NCBI GenBank assembly: GCA_902494585.1 | Contig: CABUUD010000058.1 | Coordinates: 1 to 11,173, forward strand | Reading direction: 5' to 3' | Length of the DNA stretch: 11,173 bases | Origin: an uncultured Collinsella sp. | Lineage (GTDB): Bacteria; Actinomycetota; Coriobacteriia; Coriobacteriales; Coriobacteriaceae | Shown here: piece by piece, positions 6,190-11,173 of the stretch | Layout: each line of letters begins with the position of its first letter | Numbering within the stretch: position 1 is the stretch's first letter | Position numbers and translations under genes: made by a program | The notes under the pieces: generated by a model | The model's input: the letters and a program-made list of their open reading frames with translations, nothing else | Databases searched by the model: none | What the model was told of the DNA's origin: nothing

Positions 6190-7044
6190 ATGGGCAAGTA
6201 CGTAATCGTGGTTGAATCTGGTTCGGATGTGACGCCAGAGCTCTGCGAACGCTACGGCATCGTGCGCGTGCCTATGCATGTCACGATTGGTGACGAGACC
6301 GTCGAGGACGGCTCCATCGATCCGCTCGAGATTTATTCGCGCTGCAACGAGTTTGGCGTGATGCCCAAGACCAGCGGCTGCGCGCCGGCAGATTTTGCGC
6401 ACGTGTACGATCGCATCCATGCCGAGCAGCCCGATGCGACTATTCTGCACCTTGCGTATTCCGAGGCCACGACCTGCTCGCATCAATCATCGAAGATCGC
6501 CGCCAAGGGTCGCGACTACGTCTACTCCATGGACACGCGTTTTGTCTCGGTGGGCCAGTCGCTTGTTGCCGTCGAGACCGCCAAATACATCGAGGCTCAC
6601 CCCGATGCCACCGTCGACGAAATCTTTGCATTTACGAATTCCGTCATGGACCGTGTGCTGCTGGGCTTTGTTCCTACCGACCTAGCCTTCCTTAAGGCGG
6701 GCGGTCGTCTATCCAACGTGGCATTCCTCGGTGCCCATCTGCTCAAGATTAAGCCCTGCATTGAGGTAACGGGCGGCAAGTTCGTGGCAACCAAGAAGTT
6801 CCGCGGCTCTATGCTCAAGTGCGCCCGCGCCTTTATTGACCACATGGTTGCGAAGGGCGAGATTGACTACTCGCATATTGGCCTGGCGTATTCGGTAGGC
6901 CTTTCCCAGGAGCTGCGCGACGACATGGAAGTCTATGCGCACGACCTGGGCTTTAAGGACGTTACCTGGACTCAGGTCGGCGGTGTCATCTCGAGCCATT
7001 GCGGCCCGACCGCCTTCGGTGCGGTGCTCACGCTTAAGGCGTAA
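6190..7044 (+). CDS. DegV family protein (FakB-type fatty-acid-binding)
   Basis: Cytoplasmic lipid-binding protein of 284 residues, the normal DegV length. Family members of known function (FakB) hold a fatty acid for phosphorylation by the kinase FakA, feeding exogenous fatty acids into phospholipids. Visible blocks are VVESGSDV at 7-14 (the TDS-like N-terminal motif), KTSGCAPADF at 60-69, SEATTCSHQSS at 91-101, LKAGGRLSNVAFLGAHLLKIKP at about 168-189, and SSHCGPTAFGA at 268-278. The ATG at 6190 was chosen because DegV proteins begin a few residues before the first beta strand (MGKYVIVVES); longer frames upstream start in the leader hairpins. GAGATGGG (6171-6178) is a rather distant binding site, so the ATG at 6166 is a weaker alternative. 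No fakA is in the window. Ligand is unknown. Confidence 0.88.
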   Translation: MGKYVIVVESGSDVTPELCERYGIVRVPMHVTIGDETVEDGSIDPLEIYSRCNEFGVMPKTSGCAPADFAHVYDRIHAEQPDATILHLAYSEATTCSHQSSKIAAKGRDYVYSMDTRFVSVGQSLVAVETAKYIEAHPDATVDEIFAFTNSVMDRVLLGFVPTDLAFLKAGGRLSNVAFLGAHLLKIKPCIEVTGGKFVATKKFRGSMLKCARAFIDHMVAKGEIDYSHIGLAYSVGLSQELRDDMEVYAHDLGFKDVTWTQVGGVISSHCGPTAFGAVLTLKA

Positions 7045-7074
7045 GGTCTGACGTCTATCGATTTCTATTGCCTC

Positions 7075-7109
7075 AGCGGCGGGCGGGTTGCGATAACCTT
7101 CCCGCCGCT
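7075..7109 (+). terminator. GC-rich hairpin after the degV-like gene
   Basis: Arms 7075-7089 and 7095-7109 pair at 14 of 15 positions (one G-U, one mismatch) around a five-base loop, 30 bases after the stop codon. Only CTTGCG follows, so the U-tract is poor. Given the separate -10-like box before the next gene, this most likely ends the degV transcript. Confidence 0.5.
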
Positions 7110-7175
7110 CTTGCGTAGGGCCAAATAGGACAACCCAATTGACCGCTAAACCGTTTCGCCATCATGCGTATGGGC

Positions 7176-7181
7176 TAGAAT
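7176..7181 (+). promoter_or_regulatory. Possible -10 box of pflA
   Basis: TAGAAT (7176-7181) matches the -10 consensus at five of six positions and equals the -10 proposed for degV. No good -35 lies at the right distance; TTGACC at 7139-7144 is too far upstream. An activator-dependent promoter would fit a fermentation gene, but that is speculation. Confidence 0.3.
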
Positions 7182-7230
7182 GATTCTGGCATTTATGTAG
7201 CTAAAACCAATGAGAGGCAAGGTAGCGGGA

Positions 7231-8049
7231 ATGGCTGAGATGACGCTCGAGGGTGTGGACGCTCGTCCCGAGGACTCTGCGTTTGCCCTGGGCCGCGTAC
7301 ATTCGATTGAGACGATGGGAACGGTCGATGGACCCGGCATCCGCTTTGTGGTGTTTGTTCAGGGCTGCCCCATGCGCTGTGCGTATTGCCACAACCCCGA
7401 TACCTGGTCGGTTAGCGGCGGCACCATGGTGACCGTCGAGCACCTGATGGACGAGTTCCAGAGCAACCATGAGTTTTACCGCAGCGGCGGTATTACGGTG
7501 TCCGGCGGCGAGCCGCTCTTGCAGCCCGCGTTTTTAGCCGACCTGTTCCGTGCAATGCACAACAACCCCGATGGCCGCGTGCATACCTGCCTCGACAGCT
7601 GCGGCTATGCGTTTGACCCCAACCATCCCGAGAAGTTCGATACTGTTCTCAACGAGACCGACATGGTGCTGCTCGACATCAAGCATGCCGATCCCGTTGA
7701 GCATAAAAAGCTGACCGGTTGCGATCCCGCACGCATTCTGTCGTTTGGTGATGAGCTTGCCCGTCGCAAGATTAAGGTCGTTATCCGCCACGTGGTGGTG
7801 CCCGGCATTACCGATACGGTTGAGGAGTGCGAGGCGCTCGGCCGCCTCATCGCTCCATGGCACAACGTGGTGGGCCTGGAAATGCTGCCGTATCACACGA
7901 TGGGTGTCGTCAAGTACGAGCAATTGGGCATTCCCTATAAGCTCGAGGGCGTTCCACAGATGGATACCGCGCGCATGCCCGAGCTGCGCAACGCCGTCAT
8001 GACGGGCATGAAAAAGCGTCGCGCGGAACTCAAAAACGCTATCGGCTAG
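7231..8049 (+). CDS. pflA: Pyruvate formate-lyase activating enzyme (radical SAM)
   Basis: Cytoplasmic radical-SAM glycyl-radical activase of 272 residues. It uses a [4Fe-4S] cluster and S-adenosylmethionine to place the glycyl radical on pyruvate formate-lyase, which then splits pyruvate to acetyl-CoA and formate in anaerobes. The cluster motif CPMRCAYC (Cys46, Cys50, Cys53) is followed by HNPDTW, typical of PflA. The preceding TVDGPGIRFVVFVQGC segment and SGGEPLLQP (91-99) are also family signatures. The ATG at 7231 has AAGGTAG (7219-7225) upstream, whereas the ATG at 7210 has no binding site; ATG 7240 is another option. About 20 extra N-terminal residues precede the conserved core compared with compact PflA proteins. 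There is no pflB in the window, so its partner is elsewhere; activation of another glycyl-radical enzyme cannot be excluded. Confidence 0.9.
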   Translation: MAEMTLEGVDARPEDSAFALGRVHSIETMGTVDGPGIRFVVFVQGCPMRCAYCHNPDTWSVSGGTMVTVEHLMDEFQSNHEFYRSGGITVSGGEPLLQPAFLADLFRAMHNNPDGRVHTCLDSCGYAFDPNHPEKFDTVLNETDMVLLDIKHADPVEHKKLTGCDPARILSFGDELARRKIKVVIRHVVVPGITDTVEECEALGRLIAPWHNVVGLEMLPYHTMGVVKYEQLGIPYKLEGVPQMDTARMPELRNAVMTGMKKRRAELKNAIG

Positions 8050-8064
8050 CGAGCCATTTTCGCT

Positions 8065-8113
8065 CCCCAAAGGCACTCATTGGGGACAGACTTAAATGAG
8101 TGCCCCTGGGCAC
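8065..8113. repeat. Three overlapping inverted repeats after pflA
   Basis: Three pairings share bases. CCCCAA (8065-8070) pairs with TTGGGG (8080-8085). GGCACTCATT (8072-8081) pairs with AATGAGTGCC (8095-8104). GTGCCC (8100-8105) pairs with GGGCAC (8108-8113). The 10-bp arm pair is perfect and would be the most stable, and could end pflA transcription although no T-run follows. The TTGGGGACAGACTTAA segment in its loop resembles sequences found in dispersed REP-like elements of other bacteria; this is from memory and not verified. Confidence 0.45.
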
Positions 8114-8140
8114 CAAGTTGATTGCCGAAGAGCCCCGTCA

Positions 8141-8207
8141 AGTTGCGGTGGAATAGTTCTTGTTTTTCGGCTTATGCCGCCCAAATAGGAACTATTCCAC
8201 CGCAACT
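8141..8207. repeat. Inverted repeat with 21-bp arms
   Basis: Arms 8141-8161 and 8187-8207 pair at all 21 positions, 20 by Watson-Crick and one G-U. The 25-base loop holds its own small stem CGGC/GCCG (8168-8171 and 8176-8179). The arms begin AGTTGCGGTGGAATAG. After the structure comes GCGTTTT, a weak T-run on the + strand. Possible roles are a terminator, a palindromic dispersed repeat or small non-autonomous element, or a structured RNA. I see no target-site duplication. Confidence 0.7.
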
Positions 8208-8300
8208 GCGTTTTGGGCGGAGATGCGCAACAGAATCGCGCCATTTGGATAAATACGCTTGTGGTTTCTTTAAAGACGCCTTAAACGCCGCTGAATATCT
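8208..8300. other. Remainder of the gene-free stretch
   Basis: The whole interval from the pflA stop (8049) to the next start (8366) lacks a supportable gene. A 73-codon frame at 8122-8343 runs through the inverted repeat, has no good binding site, and has a composition that does not look like a protein. Apart from the repeats and the promoter listed separately, I see nothing in this part. Confidence 0.5.
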
Positions 8301-8328
8301 TTGGAAAGAAATGCCTGCTCGGTATTAT
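8301..8328 (+). promoter_or_regulatory. Promoter of the serine hydrolase gene
   Basis: TTGGAA (8301-8306) and TATTAT (8323-8328) are separated by 16 bases. This predicts a start near 8335, about 30 bases before the GTG start codon. It is a good -10 and a fair -35, without other obvious operator structure. Confidence 0.5.
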
Positions 8329-8365
8329 GCTGCTCGTATATGAACGGTAGCAGTCAGGAGACCAC

Positions 8366-9484
8366 GTGCGAAACAACGCATCGCGGGACGAGTATATGCC
8401 GCAGCATAGCAGCAGATATGAGACGAAGGGCACGTCTTCGCGTGACCTTGCCGACGCTCGCGTCCGCGTGACGAAGATTGCCGCCATTGGGATGCTAACG
8501 TTGGCGATTATTATCCTCGGAATTACCGCCAAAACCTACGCGTCGGAGCGAATGGCACACTCAGATGCGTCAACGGTACAGACGCAAAACAAAAAGGTCT
8601 CTGAATCTAAAGCCACCGCAAGTCAAACCCTGTCGACAGCGAGCCTCAAGACGAGGCTTTCGAAGGCGGACTTTAACGATATTCCCTCAGACGATACGGT
8701 GCAGACCTTCTCACTGGTTGATGAGCAGATCCCCGCCCTGGAGGATGAGAGCCTCGCCGCACTCCAAGATGCCCTTGATCAAGCCCAGGAATTGGGCGAT
8801 GTGGGCGTGGTGTTCTACGACCTGTCAAGCGGCAAGGGCGTGACGTATAACCCCGATGTCGAGGTTTACGGCGCGAGTAGCTACAAGGCGCTCTATGCGT
8901 TGTACATCTGCGAATCTCTGGTCGAGACGGGTCAGGTTTCACTCGATGATTCCCTTGGCACCTATGGTGGCTACAACATGGGTTGGCAGACGGTGCGCGA
9001 CCTGATCGATGCCGCGGTCGTTAATTCGGACAACGATTCGTTTATTGCGTTATGCGCGGCGTTTGACCGTGTCGGTTACGAGGATTGGATTGCCAGTCTT
9101 GGCATCGATTACGATACCGCACTCGATCCGATGAGTGATTTTCCCACCTATTGCCCGCGCACCTCGGCCAAGTTGTGGCGCGAGATGAGCGAGTATTTGA
9201 GCCGTGATACCGAGACGTCGCAATGGCTATCGGATCTTCTGGCCTCTACGACCCGGTCCTTTATCCGCGACGGCATTGCGGACGACCAAGCCCTGGTGCG
9301 CAACAAGGCCGGCTGGATTAGCGAGGATGGTTGCTATTCGACATGCGATGCGGGCCTCATCGATGTCGATGGCGACACCTACATTATGAGCATCATGACA
9401 TCGATGCCATGGAGTGATCGCTCGAGTGAGCTGGTGGCTGCGATTGCTAAGATATTCTTTGATACGCGAGCTGCGCTGGCCTAA
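8366..9484 (+). CDS. Membrane-anchored class A beta-lactamase-like serine hydrolase
   Basis: Exported serine hydrolase of 372 residues. A basic N-terminal tail (1-37) is followed by one hydrophobic segment at about 38-55 (IAAIGMLTLAIIILGITA), probably a signal anchor. A Ser/Thr/Gln-rich linker runs to about 120, and the catalytic domain from about 125 lies outside the membrane. It carries the penicilloyl-serine-transferase motifs SSYK (Ser171, Lys174), SDN (221-223) and KAG (314-316, in place of KTG). A PRTSAKLWREM helix (264-274) matches the one that follows the omega loop. I see no ExxLN omega-loop motif before it, so the deacylating Glu of true beta-lactamases seems absent. A peptidoglycan-related or other acyl-enzyme role is more likely than antibiotic hydrolysis. 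The start is GTG, chosen because AGGAG (8356-8360) lies five bases before it; the first ATG at 8396 has none. Confidence 0.8.
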   Translation: MRNNASRDEYMPQHSSRYETKGTSSRDLADARVRVTKIAAIGMLTLAIIILGITAKTYASERMAHSDASTVQTQNKKVSESKATASQTLSTASLKTRLSKADFNDIPSDDTVQTFSLVDEQIPALEDESLAALQDALDQAQELGDVGVVFYDLSSGKGVTYNPDVEVYGASSYKALYALYICESLVETGQVSLDDSLGTYGGYNMGWQTVRDLIDAAVVNSDNDSFIALCAAFDRVGYEDWIASLGIDYDTALDPMSDFPTYCPRTSAKLWREMSEYLSRDTETSQWLSDLLASTTRSFIRDGIADDQALVRNKAGWISEDGCYSTCDAGLIDVDGDTYIMSIMTSMPWSDRSSELVAAIAKIFFDTRAALA

Positions 9485-9491
9485 CGTGTTC

Positions 9492-9508
9492 GTTTGACGA
9501 GGTCAAAC
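9492..9508. promoter_or_regulatory. Perfect palindrome over the mtnN promoter
   Basis: GTTTGAC (9492-9498) and GTCAAAC (9502-9508) form a perfect inverted repeat around GAG. The left arm contains the proposed -35 box. The low GC content and lack of a T-run on the + strand argue for a protein-binding site over a terminator. The eight bases CGTTTGAC also occur in two of the sucrose operators, which may be coincidence. Confidence 0.45.
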
Positions 9509-9524
9509 AAAATGCTGGTACCAT
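9494..9524 (+). promoter_or_regulatory. Probable promoter of mtnN-engB
   Basis: TTGACG (9494-9499) is followed after 19 bases by TACCAT (9519-9524), which is preceded by TGG, giving an extended -10. The spacing is long, but the extended element can compensate. Start would be near 9531, about 32 bases before the start codon. Confidence 0.4.
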
Positions 9525-9562
9525 ACCGTGGTTGAGAATTTCGTATAGGTTTGGGGAATGGC

Positions 9563-10303
9563 ATGGCTACCATCGCGATTATCGGTGCGCTCGAAAAAGA
9601 GATCATGCAGATTAAGGAAGAGTTGAGCAACGTTTGCATGGTACAGGAGGCGGGCTTGAACGTTGTGACCGGCGGGCTCGACGGCCTGTCGATTGTCGCC
9701 ACGACGGCGGGTATGGGCACGGTAAACGCTGCCGCCGCAACACAGCACCTCATTAGCAAGTATGCTCCACAGGCAGTTGTGTTTTCTGGTATCGCAGGTG
9801 GCCTGAATCCCAAGCTCCATATCGACGATGTCGTCATTGGCAAATGCCTGCGCTATCTAGATACCGATACCGCGCTTATCGCCGAGTCTGCACCAGGGCT
9901 CGAGGAGTTTGTCTCGACGCCTGCGCTGGTCGATATTGCCGCCGATGTGCTTGCTGAGCGTGGGTTTGTTGATGCTTCGACAAATACGACCGCTTCGAAC
10001 GAGGGCGCAAAGCAGTTCCTGGTCGGCACGATTGCCACGGGTAACCGCTTTGTGACGGGCGCTACTATGCGCAATGATGCCATCGAGGCGACGCATGCCG
10101 ATTGTGTCGGCATGGAGGGCGCGGCAATTGCCCATGTCGCAACCAAAAATGGTGTCGATTGCCTGGTGCTGCGTGCTATCAGCGATAATTGTGACGAGGC
10201 GTATGATGCGATTTGCGACCGCGAGTTCGATTTGTTCGAGTATGCGCGTGCCGCAAGCGATATCACGCTCGATATCGTTCGACGCATTGCCGCTGCGCAA
10301 TAG
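9563..10303 (+). CDS. mtnN: 5'-methylthioadenosine/S-adenosylhomocysteine nucleosidase
   Basis: Cytoplasmic hydrolase of 246 residues that removes adenine from methylthioadenosine and S-adenosylhomocysteine, clearing products of SAM-dependent methylation, polyamine synthesis and radical-SAM reactions. The N terminus IAIIGALEKEI aligns with the E. coli enzyme, placing the catalytic-site Glu12 equivalent at Glu13. FSGIAGGL (74-81) is the ribose/phosphate-site loop, GMEGAAIAHVA (183-193) holds the ribose-binding Met-Glu (Glu185), and RAISDNCD (204-211) holds the general acid Asp208. The start is ATG 9563; a TTG at 9551 would add four residues. The binding site (TTGGGGAA) is weak. It is followed after 37 bases by engB and is probably cotranscribed with it. 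No luxS or methionine-salvage gene is nearby. Confidence 0.92.
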   Translation: MATIAIIGALEKEIMQIKEELSNVCMVQEAGLNVVTGGLDGLSIVATTAGMGTVNAAAATQHLISKYAPQAVVFSGIAGGLNPKLHIDDVVIGKCLRYLDTDTALIAESAPGLEEFVSTPALVDIAADVLAERGFVDASTNTTASNEGAKQFLVGTIATGNRFVTGATMRNDAIEATHADCVGMEGAAIAHVATKNGVDCLVLRAISDNCDEAYDAICDREFDLFEYARAASDITLDIVRRIAAAQ

Positions 10304-10313
10304 CGCGTTTTTT
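10295..10313 (+). terminator. Short hairpin with T6 at the mtnN stop codon
   Basis: GCGC (10295-10298) and GCGC (10303-10306) flank AATA, followed by G and six T (10308-10313). The stem is only 4-5 bp and overlaps the stop codon, so any termination would be partial, reducing engB relative to mtnN. Ribosomes finishing mtnN would also cover it. Confidence 0.3.
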
Positions 10314-10340
10314 GCAAGATCCTACGACCAAGGAGTGTCC

Positions 10341-10931
10341 ATGGCCGATTCCATTAACTACCAGCTTGCCAAGTTCGTCGCCAGCTACGGCAAAGTTTCG
10401 CAGATTCCCGAGTCCACCTGTCCCGAGGTGAGCTTTGTTGGTCGCTCCAACGTGGGCAAGTCGTCGATCATGAACAAGCTCTTCGGCCGCAAGAACCTGG
10501 TCAAGGTTTCGAGTACGCCGGGCAAGACGAGCAATATCAATTTCTTCGAGGCCGACGACGTGCACTTTGTGGACCTGCCGGGTTACGGTTTCGCCCGCCG
10601 TTCCAAGGCCGAGCGCGACCGTTGGGCCGAGCTTATCGGCGACTTCTTTGACTCCGAGCGCAGCTTTAACCTGGTCGTGTCGCTGGTGGACATTCGCCAC
10701 GACCCCAGCAAACTCGACCATGACATGATCGACTACCTGCAGGGCAACGAGTTCAACTTTATCGTCTGCCTCACCAAGGCCGACAAGCTCAGCCGCACCC
10801 AGCAGGCCCGCCAGGCAGCAGCCATCAAAAAGCAGCTCAACGTCCCGGCCGAGAACGTAATCATCACAAGCTCCCAGACCGGCGCCGGCATCGACGAACT
10901 CAAAAAGCGCATCGCCGAAGCCTGCCTCTAA
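10341..10931 (+). CDS. engB: Ribosome-biogenesis GTPase EngB (YihA/YsxC)
   Basis: Small cytoplasmic GTPase of 196 residues, the standard length for the family, needed for assembly of the large ribosomal subunit and essential in many bacteria. All G motifs are visible: G1 GRSNVGKSS (34-42), G2 within STPGKT (58-63), G3 DLPGYG (78-83), G4 TKAD (145-148) and G5 SSQTG (177-181). The GYGFARRSK segment after G3 is specific to the EngB group. The start ATG 10341 has AAGGAG (10330-10335) five bases upstream; the longer open frame to the left runs through mtnN in another frame. Two in-frame stops in tandem (TAA TAA) end the gene. It probably shares the mtnN transcript. Confidence 0.96.
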   Translation: MADSINYQLAKFVASYGKVSQIPESTCPEVSFVGRSNVGKSSIMNKLFGRKNLVKVSSTPGKTSNINFFEADDVHFVDLPGYGFARRSKAERDRWAELIGDFFDSERSFNLVVSLVDIRHDPSKLDHDMIDYLQGNEFNFIVCLTKADKLSRTQQARQAAAIKKQLNVPAENVIITSSQTGAGIDELKKRIAEACL

Positions 10932-10934
10932 TAA

Positions 10935-11039
10935 GTGCCCCAGCCTAGCAAGAGCCCCTATCAATAAAAAGCAACTATCAGTCCGGCGCCCCTTCAAAGC
11001 GTGGGTCCCTGTAGACATCCTCAGCAAAGTTAGCGCAGG
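10935..11039. other. Gene-free stretch after engB
   Basis: No gene is seen between the engB stop and the large inverted repeat. GTCCCTG (11005-11011) and CAGGGAC (11036-11042) form a 7-bp inverted repeat whose right arm overlaps the first bases of the large hairpin, so the two structures would compete. Confidence 0.35.
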
Positions 11040-11162
11040 GACGGTCGGGGTGTTCCCTCAAAATCATTCCGCAGCGCGAAGGCCCCCTGTCCGTTGCTCC
11101 GTAGGAGCAGGACAGGGGGCCTTCATGCGCGAGGACGATTTTGAGGGAATATCCCGACCGTC
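11040..11162. repeat. 123-base near-palindromic hairpin at the right edge
   Basis: Nested arms pair in order. 11040-11049 pairs with 11153-11162 (10 bp) and 11053-11065 with 11137-11149 (13 bp). GCGC 11074-11077 pairs with 11127-11130. 11078-11092 pairs with 11110-11124 (15 bp, very GC-rich). 11095-11100 pairs with 11104-11109 around a three-base loop. Small internal loops of 2-8 bases separate the arms. The total is 48 paired positions, all Watson-Crick. No T-run follows on either strand. ACGGACAGG at 11163-11171 can also pair with 11086-11094, competing with the 15-bp stem. It could be a bidirectional terminator, a small palindromic mobile repeat or a structured RNA. The window ends 11 bases later. 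Confidence 0.7.
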
Positions 11163-11173
11163 ACGGACAGGTA

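Noticed and set aside
7121..8190. CCAAATAGGA repeated at 7121-7130 and 8181-8190
   Set aside because: Ten bases shared with no common context; chance or minor repeat, not enough to call an element or attachment site.
8122..8343. 73-codon frame in the gene-free stretch
   Set aside because: It spans the 21-bp inverted repeat and the serine hydrolase promoter, and has no good binding site or similarity.
8366..9484. Annotation of the serine hydrolase as an antibiotic-resistance beta-lactamase
   Set aside because: The omega-loop ExxLN motif is not seen and the KTG triad is KAG, so resistance cannot be claimed.
10263..11027. 254-codon open frame on the - strand opposite engB
   Set aside because: Antisense shadow of engB; Gly/Leu/Val-rich without motifs, whereas engB shows all five G motifs.
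1..11173. CRISPR array, tRNA, rRNA, insertion sequence or prophage genes
   Set aside because: No regularly spaced repeats, cloverleaf, rRNA segments, transposase or phage proteins are recognisable anywhere in the window.

Overview
The window reads as an ordinary chromosomal stretch of a moderately GC-rich, Gram-positive, anaerobic gut-type bacterium. The gene content (PTS sucrose uptake, a pyruvate formate-lyase activase, a DegV/FakB lipid-binding protein) and the protein style suggest Coriobacteriia (Actinomycetota), most likely a Collinsella. This placement is inference from sequence style, because there is no rRNA or other marker. All nine genes I can support lie on the + strand.

Left part (about 260-5913) is a sucrose/fructoside utilisation locus. 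A LacI-family regulator (296-1306) is followed by an atypical GH32-like glycosidase (1490-2872), a sucrose-type PTS EIIBC permease (2918-4369) and a canonical sucrose-6-phosphate hydrolase (4471-5913). Four copies of one 17-base operator are visible. One lies in the regulator's own leader, one is inverted at 1361-1377, and two abut each other over the promoter of the catabolic operon. The circuit reads as follows: the regulator represses itself and the operon; EIIBC imports and phosphorylates the sugar; ScrB splits the 6-phosphate into glucose 6-phosphate and fructose; the second glycosidase probably handles a related fructoside. Neither a fructokinase nor an EIIA gene is in the window. A strong 19-bp hairpin without a U-tract separates the permease gene from scrB.

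Middle part (5914-8049): a 276-base leader region with direct repeats and hairpins precedes a DegV/FakB fatty-acid-binding protein. A terminator-like hairpin follows, then a pyruvate formate-lyase activating enzyme whose PFL substrate is not encoded nearby.

Right part (8050-11173): a 316-base gene-free stretch full of inverted repeats, including one with 21-bp arms, precedes a membrane-anchored class A beta-lactamase-like serine hydrolase. Next come an MTA/SAH nucleosidase, with a perfect palindrome over its promoter, and the essential ribosome-assembly GTPase EngB. The last 240 bases hold no convincing gene. They contain a 123-base near-perfect hairpin that has competing alternative pairings and may run on past the window edge.

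No tRNA, rRNA, CRISPR array, insertion sequence or phage gene was found. The most unusual items are the divergent GH32 enzyme, the multi-operator sucrose circuit, and the two large intergenic inverted repeats.
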